Shown in pieces: positions 1 to 7,049 of a stretch of DNA of 53,116 bases. A program made the position numbers and the translations under genes. Within the stretch, counting starts at the first letter, position 1; the number at the start of each line of letters is the position of its first letter. A model generated the notes under the pieces. It was not told the origin of the DNA. It searched no databases and was given only the letters and a program-made list of their open reading frames with translations. This DNA is from Micrococcales bacterium. GTDB taxonomy: Bacteria; Actinomycetota; Actinomycetes; Actinomycetales; Microbacteriaceae. The stretch lies in assembly GCA_947452985.1 (NCBI GenBank), contig CANGEU010000010.1, forward strand, positions 1 to 53,116. Reading direction: 5' to 3'.

Positions 1-486
1 CGACTCGGTTCCCGAGTTGGTGAAACGTAGCATGTCTAGACCAAAGCGCTTCTTGAAAGCCTCGGCAGCAACGGTTGCGGTTGGTGACGGGGTCACAAAC
101 AGCGTTCCGACGTTGTCGAGTGCATCCTTTACGCGGGCTACGACGGTTGGGTTCAGGTGACCGACCAACATTGCGCCGAAGCCCATCGAGAGGTCGAGTA
201 GTTCTCGGCCATCTACGTCGGTTACATAGGCGCCCTTGGCGGACACTACTGAAATTGGGTAAGGGTCCCAATGCTGGAAGCTCGAGGTAACGCCCATAGG
301 CAATACCTTCGCTGCTTCTTTATTGTGGACACCGGAATTGGGGGTGGCCTTCGTGAAGGTTTCCCATTCCTGAGCTAGGAGTTTTGCAACTCGCTCTGGG
401 TCTAGTGGTCGGCTCGTCTCTGGGACATTACGCCAACCGGCTGGATCGTGTTTAGTTTCGTTCTTCGCTGGACAAATTTGAATCAC
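1..486 (-). CDS. Class III aminotransferase, glutamate-1-semialdehyde aminotransferase-like (3' part missing)
   Basis: The first 162 residues of a PLP-dependent class III (fold type I) aminotransferase; the rest, with the PLP lysine, lies beyond the window edge. The visible part has the HemL-like N-terminal pattern: a Lys/Leu-Pro-Met-Gly-Val-Thr-Ser segment, then Gly-Ala-Tyr-Val-Thr-Asp-Val-Asp-Gly, Gly-His-Leu-Asn-Pro, and Phe-Thr-Asn-Ser-Gly-Thr-Glu-Ser at the cut. These segments bind substrate and the cofactor phosphate in this family. The start is a GTG (484-486), the only good start upstream of the conserved region; an in-frame ATG is absent. No heme gene is adjacent, so a true HemL and a related aspartate-aminotransferase-family enzyme cannot be told apart. 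The family call is secure; the substrate is not. Confidence 0.8.
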   Translation of the reverse strand, partial: MIQICPAKNETKHDPAGWRNVPETSRPLDPERVAKLLAQEWETFTKATPNSGVHNKEAAKVLPMGVTSSFQHWDPYPISVVSAKGAYVTDVDGRELLDLSMGFGAMLVGHLNPTVVARVKDALDNVGTLFVTPSPTATVAAEAFKKRFGLDMLRFTNSGTES

Positions 487-522
487 TCCATTCGAGAACT
501 ATTCTCCCACGCCTTTTCGGAT

Positions 523-1443
523 TTAACCTACTTTCGAGCGTTGAGCAGTCAAAATACCGACGACCACCAAAACTCCACCGACGGCCTGCAAGGGACCGAT
601 TGACTGACCGAGCCAGAGCCAGCCGAAGAGGAACGCAAAGACTGGCTCGGCGGTTTGCGTGATGCTCACCTTGGCGGCGGTGGTTAGCTTGAGGGCGATG
701 AAGCCCATCGCCATTGGGGCGAATGAGCCCATTACGGTTAGCCAGAGCAGCGGCACCCAGAGCGGTGTGTGCACGCCGGCTAGGTTTCCGCTCAGGCTGA
801 CCACGCTGCCCAAATCGAAGGTGGTGGCTTTGGCGCCGGTGGCGATGACCCAAAAGATTGTGGCGATCAGCATTGTGTAGAACATGGTTGAGAGCGGGTC
901 TCGAGTAAGACCAGAGTGCTGGCCCATTAGGAAGTAGAACGCCAGCAGCACCGCAGCCAGGAATGCGAAGAAAACACCGGTTGGGTTTAGGCCACCGGCC
1001 CAGATTTGGCTGACAACCAGAAGGCCGCCGAGCACGAGTGCTACTCCGTACCAAAAAGTTCTGCTGGTCTTCTCTTTGAAGAAGATTCGAGCAGCAATTG
1101 GAACCATGATGATTGCGGTGTATTCAAAGAGCAGGGCAATTCCCACCGGCAGAATCGAGACCGCATTCGAGTAAGCCCACTGCATCAGGGCCAGACCGAA
1201 GACACCAAATGCCAGCAGCATCGGGATTTCCCGAAGAGTTAGTTTGAACGCTTTGGGGTTTGTGAAAACCAGGACGACTCCGGCAAGCAGTGCAGAAACT
1301 CCGGAACGAATCATTACCAGCTGATCGGCTGGAATGCCGGCGTGAACCACGACGGTTGTGGTTGATGCGTTCAACCCAAACAGGATCGCACTTATAAATG
1401 CGAGGACAACCCCTAGGCGTTCCGATTTTGGTGAGTTATAGAT
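523..1443 (-). CDS. EamA/DMT-family transporter with a probable AUC start codon
   Basis: Inner-membrane drug/metabolite transporter with about ten hydrophobic segments in two EamA halves; the second half contains the usual Ala-Glu-Pro-Val-Phe-Ala segment. The first ATG/GTG/TTG-type start in frame is TTG at 1372-1374, but the frame stays open upstream and encodes the missing half of helix 1 (Gly-Val-Val-Leu-Ala-Phe-Ile-Ser-Ala-Ile-Leu-Phe-Gly). Between the upstream in-frame TAG (1453-1455, also the asparaginase stop) and that TTG there is no ATG, GTG or TTG. An ATC at 1441-1443 follows an AGGA motif by 7 nt, and I use it as the start, giving 306 residues, normal for the family. Alternatives are TTG 1374 with a clipped helix, a base error, or stop readthrough from the asparaginase gene. 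The substrate is unknown. Confidence 0.72.
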   Translation of the reverse strand: MYNSPKSERLGVVLAFISAILFGLNASTTTVVVHAGIPADQLVMIRSGVSALLAGVVLVFTNPKAFKLTLREIPMLLAFGVFGLALMQWAYSNAVSILPVGIALLFEYTAIIMVPIAARIFFKEKTSRTFWYGVALVLGGLLVVSQIWAGGLNPTGVFFAFLAAVLLAFYFLMGQHSGLTRDPLSTMFYTMLIATIFWVIATGAKATTFDLGSVVSLSGNLAGVHTPLWVPLLWLTVMGSFAPMAMGFIALKLTTAAKVSITQTAEPVFAFLFGWLWLGQSIGPLQAVGGVLVVVGILTAQRSKVG

Positions 1444-1452
1444 GGCGTCGTC

Positions 1453-2418
1453 CTAGTTTGTGATTTCTAGACGACCGGTTACTTTGCTGCCACCGGTTAC
1501 CTTTTGAGCAATCTTCTCGAAAAGTTCTTCGTAAACGGAAGTTTCGATTAGTCCATGCTTGTGTAGCAGACCCATGGCAACTAGCGGGGCTGCGCGAAGG
1601 TTTCCATCGGCAATCTTCACGGCAACACCGTGACCCTCGCGGGTTCCAATAACGAAGACACCTTCGGCGCCGAGCTTGGCTACGTAACCGGCTTCCATAA
1701 GAAGGGTGTCCGCGGTTCCATGGCCATCGACCGCCCAGGCGTTGCCCAGCATGGCGTCCACGATTTCCGTGTCGGTTGAAGTGAACTTGCCGATCGCTCT
1801 TGCCAAACCTTCAACCGTGACGGTGTGAAGGGGCGCTCCGCAACCATCAGCGGTGGTGAACAAAACCTTCTCACCCACATACTCTTCAATCACTTCGGTG
1901 ATCAGTTTTTGCAGTGGGTGCTCTGGGGTTAGGTAAGTGTCGGTTGGAAAACCGGCTGCAACCGATGCTGCGAGAAACCCGGCATGCTTGCCCGAACAGT
2001 TGAAGTATTCGCGCTTCTGAGTTCCTGCCTCAAGTGCAGCTTCGACCGAACCTGGCCAAGCCACTGGACACTGCAACGCTGCTAGGTCTAGCCCTGCCCC
2101 AACCAAAATCTCTTCCACCAATTTGGCGTGAGCCATGGTTCCCTGGTGACTACCGCAGGTGATTGCGAGCTGGGCACCCTCAAGTTTCAGACCAGCACGA
2201 CGAGCGGCAACCGCCTGAAGCGGCTTTACCGAACTGCGCGGGAAAATTAGGCGCTTCGACTTACCGATTTCGTCGATGAGTTTTCCATCCGAACCAACCA
2301 GTGCTGCCATTCCCCAGTGACGCGATTCCACCAAACCGTCGCGAACCAATTCGGCAACGACCGCGAAGTCGCTCGATTTTGGCCAAAGTAGCTGAAGTGT
2401 GGTGTCGTTTGAACTCAT
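1453..2418 (-). CDS. L-asparaginase II family protein
   Basis: Predicted amidohydrolase of the Asparaginase_II family (Pfam PF06089), releasing ammonia from L-asparagine; likely cytoplasmic, as no signal peptide is seen. Family hallmarks are Phe-Pro-Arg-Ser-Ser-Val-Lys-Pro near residue 60, Thr-Cys-Gly-Ser-His-Gln-Gly, Asn-Cys-Ser-Gly-Lys-His-Ala-Gly and Asp-Gly-Cys-Gly-Ala-Pro, covering the expected length of about 320 residues. I start at ATG 2416-2418 rather than the in-frame ATG 39 nt upstream. The shorter start begins just before the conserved region and leaves a 39-bp divergent gap to the MFS gene, while the longer form would abut that gene's ATG. Its stop lies in the same frame as the downstream DMT transporter, which suggests coupled expression. 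Confidence 0.86.
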   Translation of the reverse strand: MSSNDTTLQLLWPKSSDFAVVAELVRDGLVESRHWGMAALVGSDGKLIDEIGKSKRLIFPRSSVKPLQAVAARRAGLKLEGAQLAITCGSHQGTMAHAKLVEEILVGAGLDLAALQCPVAWPGSVEAALEAGTQKREYFNCSGKHAGFLAASVAAGFPTDTYLTPEHPLQKLITEVIEEYVGEKVLFTTADGCGAPLHTVTVEGLARAIGKFTSTDTEIVDAMLGNAWAVDGHGTADTLLMEAGYVAKLGAEGVFVIGTREGHGVAVKIADGNLRAAPLVAMGLLHKHGLIETSVYEELFEKIAQKVTGGSKVTGRLEITN

Positions 2419-2445
2419 ACGAGAAGTTTTCCACACTCCCTTTGT

Positions 2446-2451
2446 TAGCCT
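2446..2451 (+). promoter_or_regulatory. -10 element for leaderless MFS transcript
   Basis: TAGCCT, followed by 6 nt and then the ATG at 2458. At this spacing transcription would start at or next to the start codon. The same hexamer at the same distance occurs before the CtpE-like gene. No convincing -35 was found. Confidence 0.5.
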
Positions 2452-2457
2452 GAACAA

Positions 2458-3633
2458 ATGAGTGAAAAACGCGGTTTGGGTATTTGGTTCGCAGCAACCG
2501 CAGTAACTTTCCTTACCCGTGCCATGTTGTTCTCAACCTGGCAGAGTCGCAGCCCTGAGGTTATGCACTCGCTTCACTTGAACACCACTCAAATGGGCCT
2601 TCTGGTCATGCTCTTTCCGGTTGGTGGCGCGCTCGGAATCGTCTTCGCTAGTTCACTAATGAAACGCTTTGGGGTTGGCCGAATGACCATTGCCGGTTTC
2701 GCAATCGCATCGGCTTCGCTCGCAGGTCTCTCGTTCACGATTCCGGCTGGCGATGTTTTCGCATCGGCCTGCCTGGTGCTCACCCTTGGCCTTCCAATGG
2801 CGTTCGCCGATTTCGCCAGTAACTACGAGGCAACCGAGGTTGATAAGCGTTCGAAGCGAAGCTTGCTACCCCTTCTTCACTCAACCTTCGGTGTGGGCAT
2901 GATGCTGGCTGCAACCTTCAGCGGGTGGCTACTTTCGAACAACGTTGGTATCGGAGCCAACTACCTGATCGTGGCTGGGGTTTCGCTCGCAGCCTCGATT
3001 TGGGCTGGCCTTTCCTTTCCGCAAAGCCACTTCGCTAGGGAGTCTTCGAGCGAAAAGTCTGAGCGCAAAGTGTTGTCGCGAGTGGTCTGGACCGAAAGCC
3101 GCACCCTCGTAATCGCCTTCATCGGCGTCTCGTTCATCATCGCCGAACTTAGTGCAGGAACTTGGATGCCGATTGCCTTGGAGCGTTCCGGTTTCTCGGC
3201 AGCCGATGGCGCTAACGCTTTAGGTCTGTTCTGGATAGCAATCACCTTGACTCGTGTGGTCGGTGGTTTCGTAGTCGATAAGCTCGGCCGCTTCCGAACC
3301 ATCCTGCTTTCGACTCTTGTCACCAGCGTTGGAATCAGTTTCTTCATCTTCAACGATGTAATCCAGCTGCCATATCTTGGCCTGGTCATCTGGGCCTGCG
3401 GCCTGGCACTGGGCTTCCCAATGGCCGCCAACGCTCAGAGCGATAACGCCCAGCGTTCCCCATTCCGAATCAACCTAATGATTACCTTGGTTTACATCGC
3501 GAGCATTTCGGTTGGCCCACTTTTGGGTTCCATCGGCCAAAGCTTCGGCCTTTATGTTGCCTTCAGCGTTCCGCTGGCACTGATGCTGATCTCGGCAGTG
3601 CTCAGCGGGCAAACTAAACCCGAACGCCTCTAG
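2458..3633 (+). CDS. MFS transporter
   Basis: Major facilitator superfamily permease of 391 residues with twelve predicted membrane segments and no N-terminal signal. The loop after helix 2 carries Met-Lys-Arg-Phe-Gly and the equivalent loop in the second half Asp-Lys-Leu-Gly-Arg-Phe, both MFS signature A-like. It resembles YfmO/sugar-efflux-like members, but the substrate cannot be read from sequence. There is no Shine-Dalgarno; the ATG is 6 nt behind TAGCCT, so the mRNA is probably leaderless. It is divergent from asparaginase, and its last 20 bp overlap the 3' end of bioN on the other strand. Confidence 0.86.
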   Translation: MSEKRGLGIWFAATAVTFLTRAMLFSTWQSRSPEVMHSLHLNTTQMGLLVMLFPVGGALGIVFASSLMKRFGVGRMTIAGFAIASASLAGLSFTIPAGDVFASACLVLTLGLPMAFADFASNYEATEVDKRSKRSLLPLLHSTFGVGMMLAATFSGWLLSNNVGIGANYLIVAGVSLAASIWAGLSFPQSHFARESSSEKSERKVLSRVVWTESRTLVIAFIGVSFIIAELSAGTWMPIALERSGFSAADGANALGLFWIAITLTRVVGGFVVDKLGRFRTILLSTLVTSVGISFFIFNDVIQLPYLGLVIWACGLALGFPMAANAQSDNAQRSPFRINLMITLVYIASISVGPLLGSIGQSFGLYVAFSVPLALMLISAVLSGQTKPERL

Positions 3634-4189
3634 CGGCCAAGCTTTCGGCATAGTCGTCGGCGAATCGCAGCGACACCACAAAGAGGGTGACGATTTGGCG
3701 GAGTGGATTGGTTCTAACTCCCCTAGCTTTTGATGCCTCGACGATGTTGGCCGAGAAGCCCGCAACCAAACCAATCGAGTTGATACTGAGCGCAATCAAC
3801 AGTGCGAAATTTTGGGAGCGAGTGATTCGCTTTAGTAAGGACACGATTTCGCTGGTCTTGGTGGTGAGCGACACGAGCGCCGCGAGCAGTACACCAACAA
3901 TCACCGACACCGAGTTGTAGGCACCCTGGACGGCACCGTTGAAGATAACTTGCGGAACCGCGACGATGAGCACCAATAGCTTCAGATTCCAGAGATGTTT
4001 CATAAAGCCCTTGACGCCAATGCCGGCGGTTAGAAAAAGTGCAAACACTAAGACGAGTTCGATAATCAACCCGGTCAGATTCTTGCCATAGGCGGTTATG
4101 GCTACTAGCGAAATAGTGAGAGCCAGTAGCTTCCAACCAGCTGGCAAGCGGTGAATCAGCGAATTACCGGGCTTGTAAAGACTGATCAC
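3614..4189 (-). CDS. bioN: Biotin ECF transporter, transmembrane coupling subunit (EcfT/BioN)
   Basis: EcfT-type scaffold membrane subunit (191 residues, about four to five hydrophobic segments) that couples the ATPase to the substrate-binding BioY protein. Two Ala-Arg-Gly-type coupling motifs near the C-terminus (Glu-Ala-Ser-Lys-Ala-Arg-Gly-Val and Ala-Glu-Ser-Leu-Ala-Ala-Arg-Gly-Val) are the family's ATPase-contact signatures. The start ATG overlaps the bioM stop by 4 nt (ATGA), so translation is coupled. It is the last gene of bioY-bioM-bioN, and its 3' end overlaps the convergent MFS gene. Confidence 0.9.
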   Translation of the reverse strand: MISLYKPGNSLIHRLPAGWKLLALTISLVAITAYGKNLTGLIIELVLVFALFLTAGIGVKGFMKHLWNLKLLVLIVAVPQVIFNGAVQGAYNSVSVIVGVLLAALVSLTTKTSEIVSLLKRITRSQNFALLIALSINSIGLVAGFSANIVEASKARGVRTNPLRQIVTLFVVSLRFADDYAESLAARGVRV

Positions 4190-4854
4190 GCGCAGTGCTT
4201 TCGATATGAAGCAATAACAGCCTCAGGCGCTCCAACTGTTTTCACTTTGCCAGCCTCGAACCAAATCACTTCGTCGCAGGTGGCTGCTAGGTCGAGGTCG
4301 TGGGTCACAATAACAAGTTGCCCAACCGGCAGAGAATGAAGAAGATTTGTAATTCGCTTGGTGTTTGGCAAATCCAGCAGCGTGGTCGGCTCATCGGCAA
4401 CTAGCAGGTTTGGCTCGCGAACAATGTTGGCTGCTAAGGCCAGCAGTTGCTTTTGACCACTGGAAAGAGTGTGACAGTTCGATTCTTGTAATTCGACTAG
4501 GCCAACCTGGGCCAGCGCTTCGGTCACTCTCGCGCGCACTTCGTCCTTGGAAAGTTTTTGATTTGAAAGCGAGAAGGCAACATCTTCAAAAACGGTTGGC
4601 ATCACAATTTGCAAATCTGGGTTGCTGAATAAAAAGCCAGTGGTGTCTGTGCTGGCTGGTTTACCGTCGATGCTCACCGAACCCGAAGTTGGTTTGACTA
4701 ACCCGTTGAGCAACCTAGCGAAGGTTGACTTTCCAGAACCGTTGGTTCCAATTACCGCAATGGTTTTGGCGGTGAGGTTGAGGGTAACGCCGGATAAAGC
4801 AGTGTGACCGTCGAATTTGACGTCCACACTCTCAAGCTTTATCCCGAAGGTCAT
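4186..4854 (-). CDS. bioM: Biotin ECF transporter, ATP-binding subunit (EcfA/BioM)
   Basis: ABC-type ATPase of 222 residues powering biotin uptake. Visible elements in order: Walker A Gly-Thr-Asn-Gly-Ser-Gly-Lys-Ser-Thr (about residue 36), a Q-loop in the ECF-typical form Asn-Pro-Asp-Leu-Gln-Ile, the signature Leu-Ser-Ser-Gly-Gln-Lys-Gln, Walker B ending Val-Ala-Asp-Glu-Pro-Thr, and the switch His in Val-Thr-His-Asp. The ATG shares one base with the bioY stop (TAATG) and its own stop overlaps bioN. A single ATPase gene beside bioY/bioN is the dedicated group I ECF arrangement, so specificity for biotin follows from context. Confidence 0.92.
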   Translation of the reverse strand: MTFGIKLESVDVKFDGHTALSGVTLNLTAKTIAVIGTNGSGKSTFARLLNGLVKPTSGSVSIDGKPASTDTTGFLFSNPDLQIVMPTVFEDVAFSLSNQKLSKDEVRARVTEALAQVGLVELQESNCHTLSSGQKQLLALAANIVREPNLLVADEPTTLLDLPNTKRITNLLHSLPVGQLVIVTHDLDLAATCDEVIWFEAGKVKTVGAPEAVIASYRKHCA

Positions 4855-5402
4855 TACTTAGTTAGCGCCTTTGGGTAGGCGGCTTTTAGAGCAACTACTA
4901 CGATTACCGAGATGACAATCTTGGCTGCGTCTCCAACTAGGAATGGCAGGTTACCCTGAGCCACGGCAAGTACTGGGAACTTGTTCACGTAGGCAAACCA
5001 GAGGATTCCTGGAATGTAGATGGCAACGATTCCGCCGAGGATGAAGGCGAGAACCGAGCTGATTACTAGAGGCACCTTTGGAAGTGCTGCGATAACCAGA
5101 CCGATGACCCAAGAACCGATCAACCAACCGATTAGGTAACCTGCGGTTGGGCCGACAAACGCTGCTGCGCCACCGCGGCCACCGGCAAGAAGTGGAAGTC
5201 CGGCAAGCACTAGAACTTCAAAAATGAATACGGCTAGGGTTCCGCGGTAGCTACCAAGTACAGCACCGGCAAGCATTACGCCTAGGGTCTGGGCGGTTAC
5301 TGGAACGCCTGGGAAAATGTAGACAGCTGGAAGCAGGCCGAGGGCGGCAATTAGACCAACAAAGATTGCGATGCGAGGGTAGTCGCGTAGTTCTAGTTTC
5401 AT
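4854..5402 (-). CDS. bioY: Biotin transporter substrate-binding subunit BioY
   Basis: S-component of the biotin ECF importer: 182 residues, about six membrane helices. Diagnostic segments are Pro-Val-Thr-Ala-Gln-Thr-Leu-Gly-Val near residue 35, the Gly-Gly-Arg-Gly-Gly loop near 75 and Gly-Pro-Thr-Ala-Gly-Tyr-Leu at about 85-91, all typical of BioY. The ATG (5400-5402) has AAGGA 6 nt upstream. Its promoter must lie in the 44-bp divergent region shared with the TetR gene, where a perfect palindrome sits. No biotin synthesis genes occur in the window, so the cell may depend on uptake (inference). Confidence 0.94.
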   Translation of the reverse strand: MKLELRDYPRIAIFVGLIAALGLLPAVYIFPGVPVTAQTLGVMLAGAVLGSYRGTLAVFIFEVLVLAGLPLLAGGRGGAAAFVGPTAGYLIGWLIGSWVIGLVIAALPKVPLVISSVLAFILGGIVAIYIPGILWFAYVNKFPVLAVAQGNLPFLVGDAAKIVISVIVVVALKAAYPKALTK

Positions 5403-5413
5403 TAGAGTTCCTT

Positions 5414-5430
5414 CCTGAACAGTGTTCAGG
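5414..5430. promoter_or_regulatory. BioQ operator (17-bp palindrome)
   Basis: CCTGAACA-G-TGTTCAGG, a perfect inverted repeat around one base, lies between divergent bioY and the TetR gene. The core TGAAC-N3-GTTCA matches, from memory, the BioQ-box pattern of actinobacteria. It overlaps the region where both promoters must lie, so one bound repressor could shut off both genes. Confidence 0.75.
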
Positions 5431-5431
5431 T

Positions 5432-5437
5432 TAGTAT
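5432..5437 (+). promoter_or_regulatory. -10 element of bioQ
   Basis: TAGTAT lies 9 nt before the bioQ ATG and immediately after the operator palindrome. There is no Shine-Dalgarno in front of the gene, so a leaderless or very short leader is likely. Confidence 0.45.
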
Positions 5438-5446
5438 TACTTCATC

Positions 5447-6007
5447 ATGAATGCAAGTCGCCACTCGAAAGCCGATGTACTGGCAGCTGCCATGCGTTTA
5501 CTAGATGAGGTTGGGTTGCCAGATCTCACAATGCGCCGACTTGCCACAACCTTAGACGTTCAGCCAAGTGCGCTCTACTGGCACTACGCCAATAAGCAGA
5601 GCCTGCTGGCTGAAGTATCGAACGCCATCGTAGGTTTCGCCAAACCGGTTGCGGGAGCTAGCCCCTGGCAGGAAGCAACCAAGCTTGAGGCTCTAGCCTT
5701 GCGAGATGCCCTACTCGCCTTCCGCGATGGCGCCGAAGTGGTTTCAAGCACCCTCGCTTTGGGTTTAGGTGCCGATAGTGCACTAGAAAGACTTGAGGCA
5801 TCGATTGCCATCGACGACCGCCTGCTGGCACACGCCGCCGCGGAGTCAATTCTGTTCCTAGTGCTCGGCCAGGTTTGGCATGAGCAGCAACGCATGCAGG
5901 CAAACTCGCTCGGTGTCGTCGATAACCTCGACCTCTCTGGAACACCCAATCTAGAAATTGGAATTCAGTTGATTTTGAACGGACTTAGCGCGAAAGTTAA
6001 AGCATGA
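5447..6007 (+). CDS. bioQ: TetR-family repressor of biotin uptake (BioQ)
   Basis: TetR/AcrR regulator of 186 residues. The N-terminal helix-turn-helix includes Met-Arg-Arg-Leu-Ala-Thr-Thr-Leu-Asp-Val, Ser-Ala-Leu-Tyr-Trp-His-Tyr and Lys-Gln-Ser-Leu-Leu, typical of the family; the C-terminal half is the dimer/ligand region. Divergence from bioY over a BioQ-like palindrome identifies it as the likely repressor of bioYMN and of itself. In corynebacteria and mycobacteria BioQ answers to biotin status, possibly through the biotin protein ligase; the signal here is not visible. Its stop overlaps the DUF4287 start (ATGA). Confidence 0.85.
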   Translation: MNASRHSKADVLAAAMRLLDEVGLPDLTMRRLATTLDVQPSALYWHYANKQSLLAEVSNAIVGFAKPVAGASPWQEATKLEALALRDALLAFRDGAEVVSSTLALGLGADSALERLEASIAIDDRLLAHAAAESILFLVLGQVWHEQQRMQANSLGVVDNLDLSGTPNLEIGIQLILNGLSAKVKA

Positions 6008-6213
6008 CCGAACCAGTAAAAGGCCCAGCAAGCTACTTCCCATCAATCATCAAAAAGTACGGCCAGCCGATTGAGCACTGGATGACTCAACTAGAACAGG
6101 TTCGCGACCTAAAGCACATGGAACAGGTGAAGTTCCTGCAGACCGAGTTTGAAATGGGTCAGGGACATGCAAACGCTATCGTGCACGTTTTCCGCAAGAA
6201 CAACGGCCTCTAA
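6004..6213 (+). CDS. DUF4287 small protein
   Basis: A 69-residue soluble protein matching the DUF4287 pattern: a Tyr-Phe-Pro-Ser-Ile-Ile-Lys-Lys-Tyr-Gly start, Ile-Glu-His-Trp in the middle and a helical end with Glu-Met-Gly-Gln-Gly-His-Ala-Asn-Ala-Ile-Val. Function is unknown. It is translationally coupled to bioQ by a 4-nt ATGA overlap, so it is co-expressed with the biotin repressor, but nothing else ties it to biotin. Its stop overlaps the convergent DUF554 stop by 4 nt. Confidence 0.75.
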   Translation: MTEPVKGPASYFPSIIKKYGQPIEHWMTQLEQVRDLKHMEQVKFLQTEFEMGQGHANAIVHVFRKNNGL

Positions 6214-6956
6214 AGCAGCGACGAAACCAGCCAGGTAAATAGCGGGGCAAGCACCAGAGCTGGCAACATGTCGGCAACCGCAACCTTGCGAAGGTTTAGT
6301 AGGCGCAGGCCAATCCCGAGCATCAAGATTCCACCCGTAGCGGTAATCGAAGCGGTCATGGCTCCTGGGATTCCGGCGCCACCAAAGTAGGCGACTGCGG
6401 TGAGAAGCCCCTGCCAAATGCCAACTGTGATCGCCGAAGCTGCAACACCCCAACCAAGACTGGCGGCAAAGGCGATCGACGCGAAGCCGTCCAAGATTGA
6501 TTTCACAACCAAGGTGTTGGAACCCTGACCAAGGCCGTCTGACATCGAACCCAAAATAGCCATCGGCCCAATTGCGAAAATTAGTGATGCATCCACGAAA
6601 CCGGTGATGAACCGCTGGCGACTTTCGGAACCCTGAGACTTCTTACTGAAACGAGCCTGAAGCCAGCCGCCAAACCCTTCAAGTCGGTCCTCAATTTTGA
6701 GAAGACTGCCCGCGATACCACCGAACAGGATGGCGAAGATGACGATGAAGAAGGTTCCAGGGCCGGTCACGGCTTTCACGTAGTCGTTGTCGGAGAGCGA
6801 CATTAGGTTCAGCCCACCCAAGACGATGGTGATCAGGCCGAGAGAATCGGTAACAGTTCGGTTGGTTTTCTCGGAAAGCTTCGAACCCAAAAGCGTTCCA
6901 AGCAAGGTGCCAACCACAATAGTGGCGATGTTGAAAACTGTTCCGAAACCGATCAT
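6210..6956 (-). CDS. DUF554 membrane protein
   Basis: Integral membrane protein of 248 residues with about six to seven hydrophobic segments. The Gly-Thr-Leu-Leu-Gly-Thr-Leu-Leu-Gly-Ser-Lys-Leu start, Gly-Pro-Met-Ala-Ile-Leu-Gly-Ser-Met-Ser-Asp-Gly and a Gly-Gly-rich tail (Thr-Gly-Gly-Ile-Leu-Met-Leu-Gly-Ile-Gly-Leu) match DUF554 (YdfK-like). Function is unestablished; a transport role is only a guess. The ATG lies 6 nt behind TAAACT with no Shine-Dalgarno, and a palindrome (6966-6979) overlaps that hexamer, so it may be repressor-controlled. Confidence 0.82.
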   Translation of the reverse strand: MIGFGTVFNIATIVVGTLLGTLLGSKLSEKTNRTVTDSLGLITIVLGGLNLMSLSDNDYVKAVTGPGTFFIVIFAILFGGIAGSLLKIEDRLEGFGGWLQARFSKKSQGSESRQRFITGFVDASLIFAIGPMAILGSMSDGLGQGSNTLVVKSILDGFASIAFAASLGWGVAASAITVGIWQGLLTAVAYFGGAGIPGAMTASITATGGILMLGIGLRLLNLRKVAVADMLPALVLAPLFTWLVSSLL

Positions 6957-6962
6957 TGCTCA

Positions 6963-6968
6963 AGTTTA
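6963..6968 (-). promoter_or_regulatory. -10 element for leaderless DUF554 gene
   Basis: On the minus strand this reads TAAACT, 6 nt before the ATG, the same arrangement as in front of the thioredoxin gene. Confidence 0.5.
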
Positions 6969-6979
6969 GGTGAACCTAA
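6966..6979. promoter_or_regulatory. Inverted repeat in divergent DUF554/SDR promoter region
   Basis: TTAGGT-GA-ACCTAA: two perfect 6-bp arms with a 2-bp spacer, overlapping the DUF554 -10 and lying just upstream of the SDR promoter. The arms recall DtxR/IdeR iron-box half sites, but the element is shorter than the 19-bp consensus. The binding protein is unknown. Confidence 0.45.
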
Positions 6980-7008
6980 TTAGGCGCCAAAGCCCACAGG
7001 CGTAGTCT
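6980..7008 (+). promoter_or_regulatory. Predicted promoter of SDR gene
   Basis: TTAGGC (6980-6985), a 17-bp spacer, then TAGTCT (7003-7008). A start around 7014 would put the short hairpin TGCTGG/CCAGCA (7014-7035) at the mRNA 5' end, just ahead of the AAGGA ribosome site. The -10 is good; the -35 is weak. Confidence 0.4.
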
Positions 7009-7049
7009 GAAATTGCTGGAACATACAAACCAGCAGAAGAAGGAACAAA

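Noticed and set aside
452-1054. 200-aa minus-strand open frame over the first transporter
   Set aside because: Its Arg/His/Gly-rich translation has no recognisable fold, and the transporter and aminotransferase frames cover the same DNA with clear family motifs.
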